The notes beneath the pieces were generated by a model. The model did no database searches, was not told the origin of the DNA, and saw nothing but the letters and a program-made list of their open reading frames with translations. From Enterobacter hormaechei subsp. xiangfangensis (GTDB lineage Bacteria > Pseudomonadota > Gammaproteobacteria > Enterobacterales > Enterobacteriaceae): a DNA stretch of 64,000 nt. This document shows positions 54,972 through 64,000 of this stretch, in pieces (position 1 is the first letter of the stretch; each line of letters begins with the position of its first letter). The stretch lies in contig NZ_CP017183.1 of assembly GCF_001729785.1 (NCBI RefSeq), positions 2,356,001 to 2,420,000 on the forward strand, written 5' to 3'. Both the position numbers and the translations under genes were made by a program.

Positions 54972-56294
54972 TTATTGTTGTGTGAACTGATTTTTGGGCT
55001 CGTCTAAGCCCAGACTTTCGCGCAGCGTGGTGCCGGGATAGTCGGTGCGGAACAGGCCGCGCGCCTGTAAAACGGGCACCACCTGGTCGACAAAGCGCGG
55101 AAAGGTGTCCGGCGTGCCGCCCTGAATGATGAAGCCATCCGCCGCCTTCTCTTCGAACCAGGCCTGTAAACCATCGGCCACCTGCTCCGGTGTGCCGGAA
55201 AAACGCGGGCGCGGCGATGCGGCTTCCAGCGCGACCTGACGCAGAGTTAAGTTCCGCTCACGGGCGTTACGCTTGATTTCATCGGTGGTGCTGCGAAAGC
55301 TGTTTTTGCCCAAATCGCCAATATCCGGGAACGGCGCGTCGAGGGGATACTGGCTGAAGTCGTGATGCTCGAAATATCGTCCGAGGTAATTCAGCGCATC
55401 ATTAATGGAGACCAGTGCCGCCGTAGTTTGATACTGGTTTTCTACGTCATCGGCGTCGTTTCCAACAATCACGCTGACGCCCTGGAATATATGTAAATCC
55501 CCTGCGCGACGGCCGTGACTTTCCAGCTGCTGTTTAACATCGCGGTAAAAAGCCTGGGCTTCTTCCCGCGTGTCATGGTGGGTAAAGATGGCGTCAGCGT
55601 GTTTTGCCGCCAGCTTTTTACCGTCGTCGGACGCGCCAGCCTGAAAGACAATCGGACGTCCCTGCGGCGTGCGGCCAATATTCAGCGGGCCGGAAACCTG
55701 GAAGAAATCACCGTGGTGATCCAGAGTATGCAGTTTCGACGCATCAAAGAACTGTCCGCTCTCTTTATTGCGGATAAAGGCATCCCCTTCCCAGGAATCC
55801 CACAGTCCTTTCACCACGTCGAGATACTCATCGGCAATGCGGTAGCGCAGCGCATGCTCCGGGTGTTTTTCACGTGAGAAGTTCCTGGCTGACCCTTCCA
55901 GCGGTGAGGTCACCACGTTCCAGCCCGCGCGTCCGTTGCTCAGGTGATCGAGGCTGGCGAACTGGCGTGCAACGGTGAAGGGCTCGCTGTAGGAGGTGGA
56001 CAACGTGCCGACCAGCCCCAGGCGCGAGGTGATACTCGCCAGCGCGGACAACACCGTCAGCGGCTCAAAGCGGTTTAAAAAATGCGGAATGGATTTCTCG
56101 TTAATATAAAGGCCGTCGGCCACAAATATAAAGTCGAGCTTGCCCTCTTCTGCTTTTAAAGCCGTTTCTTTAACGAAATCAAAATTAATGCTGGCATCCG
56201 CGACCGCCGCGGGATGGCGCCAGGCAGACATATTACCGGATGCACCATGCAAAATGGTCCCCAGCCGCAATTGACGATGTGCAGTCATATTCAC
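54972..56294 (-). CDS. FMN-dependent monooxygenase, NtaA/SnaA/DszA type
   Basis: 440 aa, bacterial luciferase-like (LLM) class. Features: [18 protein letters not shown] at the start, [31 protein letters not shown] and [21 protein letters not shown]. It needs reduced FMN from a separate reductase. The Bacillus counterparts YxeK (ScmK) and YtnJ cleave N-acetylated S-(2-succino)cysteine by oxidation, and DszA-type enzymes attack C-S bonds; NtaA attacks aminocarboxylates. The operon context favours a sulphur substrate. The start MNM gives two close ATGs. Confidence 0.87.
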   Translation of the reverse strand: MNMTAHRQLRLGTILHGASGNMSAWRHPAAVADASINFDFVKETALKAEEGKLDFIFVADGLYINEKSIPHFLNRFEPLTVLSALASITSRLGLVGTLSTSYSEPFTVARQFASLDHLSNGRAGWNVVTSPLEGSARNFSREKHPEHALRYRIADEYLDVVKGLWDSWEGDAFIRNKESGQFFDASKLHTLDHHGDFFQVSGPLNIGRTPQGRPIVFQAGASDDGKKLAAKHADAIFTHHDTREEAQAFYRDVKQQLESHGRRAGDLHIFQGVSVIVGNDADDVENQYQTTAALVSINDALNYLGRYFEHHDFSQYPLDAPFPDIGDLGKNSFRSTTDEIKRNARERNLTLRQVALEAASPRPRFSGTPEQVADGLQAWFEEKAADGFIIQGGTPDTFPRFVDQVVPVLQARGLFRTDYPGTTLRESLGLDEPKNQFTQQ

Positions 56295-56304
56295 CTCAAA
56301 TTAA

Positions 56305-57426
56305 TTAAACGTGTTGCAGGGCTTTTTCCGCGAGCTGAGCAAAATAGCGGGCAGCGGGTTCGATTAATGCTTCGTCCGGGTTAAATGCCGGGTGATGTAA
56401 CCCAAACGGACTGTTGCTGCCAATGCTGACAAACGCGCCGGGTATGTTTTGCAGATAGACCGCGAAATCCTCCCCGCCCATGTGCAGTTCCGCATGCCGG
56501 GTTTCATATCCCGCTTCGCGCGCGACCGAGGTGGCAAACACGGCCCAGTGCTCATCGTTCACCAGCGCGGTGGGCCCGGCGTACCAGGTGATGTTGATCT
56601 GCGCGCTAAAGGCGCTGGCAAATCCGGCGGCGATTTCACCGACGCGCGCTTTCACGTTCTGCTGCACTTCCGTGCGGTGCGTGCGCAGCGTGCCCTCCAG
56701 CTCAACGCTTTCCGGCAGCACATTCCAGGTATTCCCCCCGGCGATGCGCGTCACGCTCAGAACAACCGAATCCAGCGTATTGACGTTACGGCTGGCTACG
56801 CTTTGCAGCGCGGTTACCAGCTGGCTTGCCAGCACGATGGCGTCGTTGCCTTCATGGGGACGTGCGGCATGCGCGCCTTTGCCGGTCACGTGAATAACGA
56901 AGCGATCGACGTTGGCATAGAACGGGCCGCCGCGCGTGGCAAACTCGCCGACCGGCAGTGAAGGCTCATTATGCATTCCGAAAATCGCGCGTACGTCGCG
57001 TAACGCCCCGGCCCGCACCATGCTTTTCGCTCCGCCGAAATTTTCTTCCGCAGGCTGGAACAGGATCCGCACGCGACCGTTAAGCGAGGCTTCCCGCTCT
57101 TTCAGCTTTAGCGCGGCGCCGAGGATCACGCTGGTGTGAATGTCGTGTCCGCAGGCATGCATCACCCCGGCACGCCGGGAGCTAAACGGCACCCCGCTGC
57201 GCTCGTCGATGGGTAACGCGTCGATATCGGCGCGCAGCGCAACCAGTGCGTTGCCCGTGCCGATCTCCGCAACCAGCCCGGTCTGGAGATCGTAAGGCAG
57301 CGGCGCAATCCCGGCTGCCGTCAGCCACTCGCGCAGGCGGGCCGTTGTTTCGACCTCCTGACCGGAGAGTTCAGGGTTCTGGTGCAGCTCACGACGCCAG
57401 GCAATCAGTTGTTCGCTAAAGCTCAT
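56305..57426 (-). CDS. M20-family amidohydrolase (N-acyl amino acid deacylase)
   Basis: 373 aa, HipO/AmiA-type M20D peptidase. Metal ligands: HACGHDIHT (Cys and His, near residue 90), PAEENFGGAK (Glu), GMHNEPS (His) and FGLHHPAF (His). The dimerisation domain is the central part. In B. subtilis the M20 enzymes SndA (YtnL) and SndB (YxeP) remove the N-acetyl group in cysteine salvage. It overlaps the LLM gene upstream by 4 bp. Confidence 0.88.
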   Translation of the reverse strand: MSFSEQLIAWRRELHQNPELSGQEVETTARLREWLTAAGIAPLPYDLQTGLVAEIGTGNALVALRADIDALPIDERSGVPFSSRRAGVMHACGHDIHTSVILGAALKLKEREASLNGRVRILFQPAEENFGGAKSMVRAGALRDVRAIFGMHNEPSLPVGEFATRGGPFYANVDRFVIHVTGKGAHAARPHEGNDAIVLASQLVTALQSVASRNVNTLDSVVLSVTRIAGGNTWNVLPESVELEGTLRTHRTEVQQNVKARVGEIAAGFASAFSAQINITWYAGPTALVNDEHWAVFATSVAREAGYETRHAELHMGGEDFAVYLQNIPGAFVSIGSNSPFGLHHPAFNPDEALIEPAARYFAQLAEKALQHV

Positions 57427-58424
57427 ACGGTAACCTCCCTGTTAAGACGCGCCTCGGCCAGCAGTCGCAGGGACTGCACGCGCGTTGCGCCATCAGCGAC
57501 CGGCGTGTCGATGATAAATTCGTCAATCCCCCACTGCTGATGCAGCGCGTTGAGCTGTTCAAGCACCGACGCCGCCGTTCCGGCCAGCAGAGACTGCGCC
57601 CGACGCGCAATGCGCACCGGTTCACTCCCCGCCTGCCGCGCAAAGGCGTAGGCCTGTTCTTCGCTGGCGACGGTGACGCGCTGTCCGTTTGCCAGCTCCA
57701 CACCCCACACTTCAACCTTCTGCGCCAGCGCATCGGCCTCAGCCTGTGTTGGGGCAACAATGACCTGCACGGCCACAATCACCTCCCGGACGCTGTGTTG
57801 ACGCCAGGCTGTGACGACCTCGCGCAGCAGCTCAGGATCACCATTCAGATGGGCGGCAAAGACAAAATGCCAGTCGAGGGAGGCCGCCAGCAGCACGCTT
57901 TCGGTACTGGCGCCCAGCAGAAATCCCCGGGCAGGCACCGGCGGCAGCGGCGTGGCGCGAACGTCCTCCTCCGCTGACTGATTTTCAGGGCGGATCCAGC
58001 GATCAAGCTGCGTCAGTTGGTCTGCAAAGCTGCCTTTTTCCTGCGGATTTAGGCCGTACTGCAAAGCGCGGGTAGAGAGCGGCAGACCGCCGGGCGCTTT
58101 GCCAACGCCCAGATCAACCCGGCCCGGCGCAATGGCGGCCAGTACGTTAAAATTTTCGGCGACTTTGTAGGGGCTGTAATGTTGCAGCATGACGCCGCCT
58201 GAGCCCACGCGAATACGCTTTGTTTGCCCGAGGATCCAGGCAATCAGCAGCTCCGGCGAGGGGCTGGCAAGCTGCGGGGTATTGTGGTGTTCGGCAATCC
58301 AGAAGCGGTGATAACCCAGCGTTTCTGCCTGCTGCGCCAGTGCTAAGGTTCGCGCCAGCGCATCGGCGGCTGTTTCGTGTTCTGCGACGGGGCTTTTATC
58401 CAGAATGCTGATTCGCCATGACAT
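57423..58424 (-). CDS. LLM-class flavin-dependent oxidoreductase, MsnO8 type
   Basis: 333 aa, luciferase-like TIM barrel. Motifs: ETLGYHRFWIAEHHNTPQLA, IRVGSGGVMLQHYSPYKVAE, RVDLGVGKAPGG and RGFLLGASTESVLLAASL. It is distinct from the NtaA-type enzyme in the operon, so two different flavin enzymes act, perhaps on different S-compounds. It is the first gene of the operon; its promoter is in the 110 bp before the next gene. Confidence 0.87.
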   Translation of the reverse strand: MSWRISILDKSPVAEHETAADALARTLALAQQAETLGYHRFWIAEHHNTPQLASPSPELLIAWILGQTKRIRVGSGGVMLQHYSPYKVAENFNVLAAIAPGRVDLGVGKAPGGLPLSTRALQYGLNPQEKGSFADQLTQLDRWIRPENQSAEEDVRATPLPPVPARGFLLGASTESVLLAASLDWHFVFAAHLNGDPELLREVVTAWRQHSVREVIVAVQVIVAPTQAEADALAQKVEVWGVELANGQRVTVASEEQAYAFARQAGSEPVRIARRAQSLLAGTAASVLEQLNALHQQWGIDEFIIDTPVADGATRVQSLRLLAEARLNREVTV

Positions 58425-58533
58425 GTTGCGTTCTCGTTTGACTTAACATGTCGTCATTATTAAAGGCGGATTTCACCTCTGAGAAACAATTAATTTACAT
58501 TTGGATTGCCGGAAAACGGCAATAGAGAGTCTG

Positions 58534-59073
58534 TCATCGGCGTGAATTAAGCGAGGCAATGAGTCTTTCGGCATCCTGCCGTCGGGTAATGCGGAGAAAG
58601 CGAATGTGTTTGTACTGCGGGTTTTGCATATCCGCTTGATAGCGTTTGCGGTTGCTGCGCCAGGTTTTGATCGTCCAGATGATAATAGAGTCCTTGCTAA
58701 GGAACGACCGACGAAAGCTTTCGCGGTTCCCCGTGCCGGGCCAGAGCTCCTGTTTGTGCCAGGCGCGTCTGGAGGCCCGCGTCACCGCTTGCCAGAGCGT
58801 GCGGATAAACCCACGATCTATCCACACCACCAGATCGACGTCGCGCCACTTAACGTCGCGTGTGCGGTTGTAATTCCCGTCCAGGACCCAGTCAGGCGAG
58901 GCGGCGAGCGCTTTTTCCAGGGTTGCAAGAAACTCATCGTCCGGTGTTCCCTGCCAGTTCGCTCGCCAGTAAAGCCTGTCCATCTCAATGTAAGGGATAG
59001 CCAGCGCCTCCGCGATTCGCCTGCCAAACGTGCTTTTCCCACTTCCGCTGGTACCTATGATATTGATTTTCAC
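58534..59073 (-). CDS. P-loop NTPase, adenylate-kinase-like (FlaR/YqaC type)
   Basis: 179 aa. The Walker A motif is GTSGSGKSTFGRRIA, and the Mg-binding Asp is in DVDLVVWIDRGF. The form MKINIIGTSGSGKSTFGRR with YIEMDRLYWRANWQG is that of small kinases annotated as DNA topology modulation or adenylate kinase-like proteins. The substrate is unknown. Stands alone. Confidence 0.75.
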   Translation of the reverse strand: MKINIIGTSGSGKSTFGRRIAEALAIPYIEMDRLYWRANWQGTPDDEFLATLEKALAASPDWVLDGNYNRTRDVKWRDVDLVVWIDRGFIRTLWQAVTRASRRAWHKQELWPGTGNRESFRRSFLSKDSIIIWTIKTWRSNRKRYQADMQNPQYKHIRFLRITRRQDAERLIASLNSRR

Positions 59074-59144
59074 CGTTCCGCCTGCAAATGCTGAAGAAAA
59101 CGGATCGAATCATAACGTTAATAATTTGTTTACGAAACGCCAGA

Positions 59145-59543
59145 CTACTCGTTCGGATACTGCTCGTCGGTGACCTTCTCCAGCCACGCCACCGGACTCC
59201 CGTCGACCGCTTCTGCGATGGCGATATGGGTCATCGCCGTCTGCGCGCTTGCGCCGTGCCAGTGCTTCACGCCGGGTGGGATCCAGGCGATATCCCCCTG
59301 ATTCAGCGGTTCCGCCTCTTTCCCCCACTCCTGTAACCAGCCGCGCCCCTGCGTCACGATCAGCGTTTGTCCAAGAGGATGCGTATGCCAGGCGGTACGT
59401 GCGCCGGGTTCAAAGGTGACGGTCGCGCCACCGACTTTTGCCGGTTCAGTCGCCTGGAAAGGCGCGTCAATGCGCACGCTGCCGGTAAACCAGGCCTCTG
59501 GACCCTGAACGGAAGGTAACGAACCGCTACGGATAATTTTCAT
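59145..59543 (-). CDS. Cupin-domain protein
   Basis: 132 aa, a single double-stranded beta-helix. Cupin motif 1: [20 protein letters not shown] (His-x-His, then Gln and later Gly); motif 2: [17 protein letters not shown]. Metal-binding residues His-His-Gln/Glu-His appear kept. Resembles quercetinase-like or hydroxynitrile-lyase-like cupins. It is divergent from a LysR gene 113 bp away, which probably controls it. Confidence 0.85.
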   Translation of the reverse strand: MKIIRSGSLPSVQGPEAWFTGSVRIDAPFQATEPAKVGGATVTFEPGARTAWHTHPLGQTLIVTQGRGWLQEWGKEAEPLNQGDIAWIPPGVKHWHGASAQTAMTHIAIAEAVDGSPVAWLEKVTDEQYPNE

Positions 59544-59649
59544 GATTTACTCCTCGTTTGCTGTTGCGTTAACAGTAGCGTAAAGCCATGGGGAGCATTA
59601 GAGTGCATAATCAGAAAGGAACCATGAGTTCAATTCATAAATCGAGTAA

Positions 59650-60546
<897 letters not shown>

Positions 60547-60873
60547 TCTCTACCTATAAGTAACTATTAAGTAAACCTGATGATTAAATCAGCATTCGCA
60601 GACCTTTTTGCCTAAAAAAACGCCACGATTCAGCGCGTTGTGATCCCCGTCTGCTCTGACCACACGATTTCCTTCGACGTGCATCACTTTCGGCACGGTT
60701 ATATTTTGCGTCGCTTATCAATTGCGGGTAGGATGCCTCGCCATGTTTTGCCTTATCCATACACAGAATGACTGGAAAGGCAGCATGTGTCTGCGCAGAA
60801 GCAATCGTTTGTTTCGGCATCTGCCAGGCAGGACTATCACGTTAATGGTTCAGACAGGCAAACAGGTAACTCA
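60547..60873. other. Non-coding stretch before ansP, with one possible 31-codon ORF
   Basis: 327 bp. The part near ansP should hold its promoter and leader. On the minus strand 60589-60684 is an open frame of 31 codons (MHVEGNRVVRADGDHNALNR and 11 more, ending KKVCEC), with a GTG option five codons earlier and only a weak ribosome-binding site. I do not recognise it. It may be a real small gene or the end of a decayed one. Confidence 0.3.
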
Positions 60874-62370
60874 ATGAAAACAAGCAATAAAAGCGCAGCC
60901 GATCATCATGCTGCGAAACGTCGCTGGTTGAACTCTCATGAAGAGGGCTATCACAAGGCGATGGGCAACCGTCAGGTGCAGATGATCGCCATCGGCGGCG
61001 CTATCGGTACAGGTCTGTTTTTAGGTGCAGGCGCACGTCTGCAAATGGCTGGCCCCGCTCTCGCCCTGGTCTATCTGGTGTGCGGGATCTTCTCTTTCTT
61101 CATCCTTCGTGCGCTCGGCGAACTGGTACTCCACCGCCCTTCCAGCGGCAGCTTTGTCTCTTACGCCCGCGAGTTTCTTGGTGAAAAAGCCGCGTATGTC
61201 GCGGGCTGGATGTACTTCGTTAACTGGGCAATGACCGGTATTGTCGATATCACCGCCGTTGCGCTGTATATGCACTACTGGGGCGCGTTTGGCGATGTGC
61301 CGCAGTGGGTGTTCGCCCTCGGAGCGCTGGCAATTGTCGGGACCATGAACATGATCGGCGTGAAATGGTTCGCCGAAATGGAGTTCTGGTTCGCGCTGGT
61401 TAAGGTGCTGGCCATTGTGATCTTCCTGGTGGTCGGGACCGTATTCCTCGGCACCGGTAAACCGCTGGACGGTAACGCAACCGGCTTCCACCTGATTACC
61501 GATAACGGTGGTTTCTTCCCGCACGGCCTGCTGCCAGCGCTGGTTCTGGTGCAGGGGGTGGTGTTCGCCTTTGCCTCCATCGAACTGGTCGGTACGGCGG
61601 CAGGTGAATGCAAAGATCCGCAGACGATGGTGCCAAAAGCCATCAACAGCGTGATCTGGCGTATCGGCCTGTTCTATGTGGGCTCCGTGGTGCTACTGGT
61701 TCTGCTGCTGCCTTGGAACGCATACCAGGCGGGCCAAAGCCCGTTTGTAACCTTCTTCTCTAAGCTGGGCGTGCCGTACGTGGGCAGCATCATGAACATC
61801 GTGGTACTGACCGCCGCGCTCTCCAGCCTGAACTCCGGACTCTATTCGACGGGCCGTATCCTGCGCTCCATGTCGATGGGGGGCTCTGCGCCGAAGTTTA
61901 TGTCGAAGATGAGCAAGCAGCAGGTGCCTTACGCGGGTATTCTGGCCACTCTGGTGGTGTATATCTTTGGCGTGTTCCTGAACTATCTGGTGCCGTCTCA
62001 GGTGTTTGAGATCGTGCTGAACGTCGCTGCACTGGGCATTATTGCCTCCTGGGCCTTTATTGTGGTGTGTCAGATGCGTCTGCGCAAAGCGATCAAAGAA
62101 GGAAAAGCGGCTGACGTCAGCTTCAAGCTGCCGGGCGCACCGGTGACCTCCTGGCTTACCCTGCTGTTCCTGCTGAGCGTGCTGGTGCTGATGGCCTTCG
62201 ACTACCCGAACGGTACCTACACCATCGCCACAATACCGCTGCTGGCGGTGCTGTTGATTGCTGGCTGGTTTGGCGTTCGTAAACGCGTGAATGAAATCCA
62301 CAGTACCGCACCGGTTCATCCTGGAGATGACAAACAGGACGGTCCGCTGGTGGAAGAGACGTCGCGTTAA
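60874..62370 (+). CDS. ansP: L-asparagine permease
   Basis: 498 aa, 12 helices, amino acid/proton symporter (AAT family). First helix region: QVQMIAIGGAIGTGLFLGAG; GPALALVYLVCGIFSFFILR; and ELVGTAAGECKDPQTMVPKA. It is close to E. coli AnsP over its full length. I start at the ATG at 60874 (MKTSNKSAADHHAAKRRW after AGGTAA), giving the family length; the frame is open 29 codons upstream. Confidence 0.95.
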   Translation: MKTSNKSAADHHAAKRRWLNSHEEGYHKAMGNRQVQMIAIGGAIGTGLFLGAGARLQMAGPALALVYLVCGIFSFFILRALGELVLHRPSSGSFVSYAREFLGEKAAYVAGWMYFVNWAMTGIVDITAVALYMHYWGAFGDVPQWVFALGALAIVGTMNMIGVKWFAEMEFWFALVKVLAIVIFLVVGTVFLGTGKPLDGNATGFHLITDNGGFFPHGLLPALVLVQGVVFAFASIELVGTAAGECKDPQTMVPKAINSVIWRIGLFYVGSVVLLVLLLPWNAYQAGQSPFVTFFSKLGVPYVGSIMNIVVLTAALSSLNSGLYSTGRILRSMSMGGSAPKFMSKMSKQQVPYAGILATLVVYIFGVFLNYLVPSQVFEIVLNVAALGIIASWAFIVVCQMRLRKAIKEGKAADVSFKLPGAPVTSWLTLLFLLSVLVLMAFDYPNGTYTIATIPLLAVLLIAGWFGVRKRVNEIHSTAPVHPGDDKQDGPLVEETSR

Positions 62371-62377
62371 TAAAAAA

Positions 62378-62453
62378 GCCGGGTGGCGGCTTCGCCTTAC
62401 CCGGCCTGCATTTCATGGTTTTTTTATGCCCGGTAAGCGCACCACCAACGGGC
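62378..62453. repeat. REP elements between ansP and yncE
   Basis: GCCGGGTGGCGGCTTCGCC pairs with CTTACCCGGC (62378-62405), and a second arm pair GCCCGGT...ACGGGC follows (62428-62453). Two REP units in opposite orientation form a BIME between convergent genes; the first may also stop ansP transcription. Confidence 0.85.
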
Positions 62454-62463
62454 AAATCCCACA

Positions 62464-63525
62464 TCAGAGCGCGATACGAATCACATCGTCAGGCTGGGTC
62501 GCTTCCTGCTGACGGGTTGATTTCTGTTTCACCGTTACGTACAGCGTTTTACCGTCCGCAGACAGCGCCAGGCTGTTCGGGTAAACCGGGGTATCGTAGG
62601 TCTTGGTCACTTTGTAGGTTTTGGCGTCAATCACGCTCACCTTGCCCGCCTCGCGGTGCGTCACATAGGCTTCGTTACGCGCCGGGTTAAACAGTACGGC
62701 CAGCGATTCTGGCGCGGCGATTTTCTGAATCACGGTGCCATCTTTCAGATTCACCACCAGCACTTCTGGCTGTTTTGAATCCGTCACAAACGCACGCTGG
62801 CCGACAGTGTCCAGGCTCAGGTTCAGGTAGAAGTGCTCTTTTCCGTCATCCTGCACTTTTTTACGGCTGAGGATTTTGTTGGTTGCCGTATCAATGGTCA
62901 CCAGCTCGCCGTCCGCATTGGTGGTATACAGGCGTTTTGCCTTCGCATCCAGCGCCAGACCGGTGCTGAACGTGCCGGTGTTCGTGATAGTGTCCTTCAG
63001 CTTCAGCGTTGCGCCATCAACAACCCAGATCACGCTCTCCTTGCCGATGCCGGTAATGTACACCGTATTGGTCGTGTCATCGGCCACCAGCTGGCGCGGC
63101 TGAAGCGGCTTCACCGTGTCGCTACGCTTGCGATCGTCCAGCACCAGGCGCCCTTTCACCTCGCTCGTTTTGGCGTCAATCGCCGTCACGGCGCTGTTGA
63201 CGGTGTTACCGAACCACAGCGTCTGGGTGGCGTTATCGATCGTGGCGCCAAACGGCTTGAGATCGTTATGAATCGCCTGCGTCACTTCCAGCGTGACCGG
63301 ATCCAGACGATAAACCACGCCGCCCTTATCGGTTTTGCGGCTTTGTGACGTCGCAACCCACAGCGCGTTTTCCTGCTGGCTGACGGCCATTTCATACGCG
63401 CCCTTGCCGACCGCTTTGCGCAACATCTCTTCAGCGGCATGAACCTGGAACGTACCGGCAAACAGTAAAGAGCCCAACAGCAGAGACCCACGCAGGCGCG
63501 GCGAGCACAGATGACGTAAAGACAT
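62464..63525 (-). CDS. yncE: Periplasmic seven-bladed beta-propeller protein YncE
   Basis: 353 aa, the length of E. coli YncE. Signal peptide up to VHA-AEEML (residue 30). YVTN-type beta-propeller repeats recur, e.g. NTVYITGIGKESVIWVVDG, KRLYTTNADGELVTIDTATN and NEAYVTHREAGKVSVIDAKT. E. coli YncE is a periplasmic DNA-binding protein that is induced when Fur is absent. It is divergent from yncD, with a Fur-like box between. Confidence 0.95.
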   Translation of the reverse strand: MSLRHLCSPRLRGSLLLGSLLFAGTFQVHAAEEMLRKAVGKGAYEMAVSQQENALWVATSQSRKTDKGGVVYRLDPVTLEVTQAIHNDLKPFGATIDNATQTLWFGNTVNSAVTAIDAKTSEVKGRLVLDDRKRSDTVKPLQPRQLVADDTTNTVYITGIGKESVIWVVDGATLKLKDTITNTGTFSTGLALDAKAKRLYTTNADGELVTIDTATNKILSRKKVQDDGKEHFYLNLSLDTVGQRAFVTDSKQPEVLVVNLKDGTVIQKIAAPESLAVLFNPARNEAYVTHREAGKVSVIDAKTYKVTKTYDTPVYPNSLALSADGKTLYVTVKQKSTRQQEATQPDDVIRIAL

Positions 63526-63606
63526 AACAATTCCTTTTTAAATGAGGAGATTTACCGCTGACATCACTTCCGGTGGGCAAAGTCATCGCTTTGCCGTTAT
63601 TTTAAT

Positions 63607-63625
63607 GAGAATAGTAATCATTAAT
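63607..63625. promoter_or_regulatory. Candidate Fur box between yncE and yncD
   Basis: GAGAATAGTAATCATTAAT matches the 19-bp Fur consensus GATAATGATAATCATTATC at 14 positions. It lies 82 bp from the yncE start and about 147 bp from the yncD start. Confidence 0.55.
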
Positions 63626-63771
63626 CAGTTGAATGTGGAGTATTTCTTTCCTTCAAAGCCTTACATTCACGAAATGTGCGGTTATAGTTTTCATAACATT
63701 TACAAAGGATTTAACATATATACACAGGTTCCAGTTGATTTGGTTCGAATTTTTCTTAACCGGTTTACTCC

Positions 63772-64000
63772 ATGAAAATTATTACTGCCCGCAAGGCATC
63801 ACTACCCCTGCTGTTCGCTCCCGTCATTTTTGGCCCGCTGAGTGCGATGGCCGCGGATGAACAGACCCTGATCGTCAGCGCCACGCCGCAAACTGTCTCC
63901 GAACTGGACACCCCGGCCGCAGTCAGCGTGGTGAGCGGCGAGGATATGCGACATGCCACACCGCGCATCAACCTTTCTGAATCCCTTGGGAGCGTGCCTG
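63772..64000 (+). CDS. yncD: TonB-dependent receptor YncD/PqqU (5' part only)
   Basis: 76 codons are in the window; the rest lies beyond the right edge. A signal peptide ends at about SAMA-ADEQT. The TonB box region is DEQTLIVSATPQ, followed by the start of the plug domain (ELDTPAAVSVVSGEDMRHAT, PRINLSESLGSVP). It matches E. coli YncD, the outer-membrane importer of pyrroloquinoline quinone (PqqU). Start at the ATG at 63772. Confidence 0.93.
   Translation, partial: MKIITARKASLPLLFAPVIFGPLSAMAADEQTLIVSATPQTVSELDTPAAVSVVSGEDMRHATPRINLSESLGSVP

Noticed and set aside
60584..60820. A 78-codon minus-strand open frame overlapping the region before ansP
   Set aside because: It has no recognisable protein features, no good ribosome-binding site, and runs into the ansP leader region.

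Overview
The window is chromosomal DNA of a member of the Enterobacteriaceae, most likely Enterobacter or a close relative (Lelliottia, Leclercia or Kosakonia type). The gene order follows the E. coli K-12 and Salmonella chromosome around narZ, fdnG, maeA and ansP: ddpXABCDF, osmC, bdm, sra, maeA, adhP, fdnGHI, yddG, a porin, smvA/smvR, narU-narZYWV, nhoA, yddH, pptA, yncG, ansP, yncE and yncD. The porin-smvA-smvR order is the Salmonella arrangement. The genus is an inference from content and synteny, not from a search.

Layout. 1-3.1 kb: the start of a fructokinase gene (scrK) with its operator, a blue-light BLUF-EAL protein and a membrane-anchored alpha/beta hydrolase. 3.4-10.2 kb: a D-Ala-D-Ala dipeptide uptake and cleavage operon headed by an RpiR-type regulator. 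10.2-15.0 kb: accessory metabolic genes and LysR regulators, one of them frameshifted, plus osmC, a degenerate metallo-beta-lactamase-fold protein and a VOC protein whose ribosome-binding site lies in a hairpin. 15.1-20.7 kb: bdm, sra, maeA, an ABC-F ATPase behind a leader peptide with attenuator-like RNA, and adhP. 20.8-24.8 kb: a divergent Rrf2 regulator/FAD oxidoreductase pair, an AraJ-like exporter and a PPK2 kinase. 24.9-30.6 kb: selenocysteine-containing formate dehydrogenase-N (fdnGHI) and yddG. 31.2-34.5 kb: porin, SmvA efflux pump and SmvR repressor with two operators. 34.7-42.8 kb: narU and the second nitrate reductase narZYWV. 42.9-50.7 kb: nhoA, yddH, an AT-rich amidase/immunity-like pair, a second EF-G with an ArsR regulator, an HTH_39 protein, an LpxL-type acyltransferase, pptA and yncG. 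50.8-58.4 kb: an ERIC element and an eight-gene operon (two solute-binding proteins, ATPase, permease, GNAT acetyltransferase, two flavin monooxygenases, M20 deacylase) that resembles Bacillus operons for salvage of S-modified cysteines. 58.5-64.0 kb: a P-loop kinase-like protein, a cupin/LysR pair, ansP, yncE and the start of yncD.

How the genes work together. FdnGHI oxidises formate in the periplasm and feeds quinol to a nitrate reductase such as NarZYV, with NarU moving nitrate and nitrite, so the centre of the window holds a complete formate-to-nitrate chain. The ddp genes and the cysteine-type operon are scavenging systems that pair an ABC importer with cytoplasmic hydrolases. Many genes here (osmC, bdm, sra, ddp, narZ, adhP) belong to stationary-phase or stress regulons in E. 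coli. The points most worth a second look are the leader peptide and alternative RNA pairings before the ABC-F gene, the S-compound salvage operon, the orphan amidase/immunity pair, and the extra EF-G. No tRNA, rRNA, insertion sequence, prophage or CRISPR array was seen.
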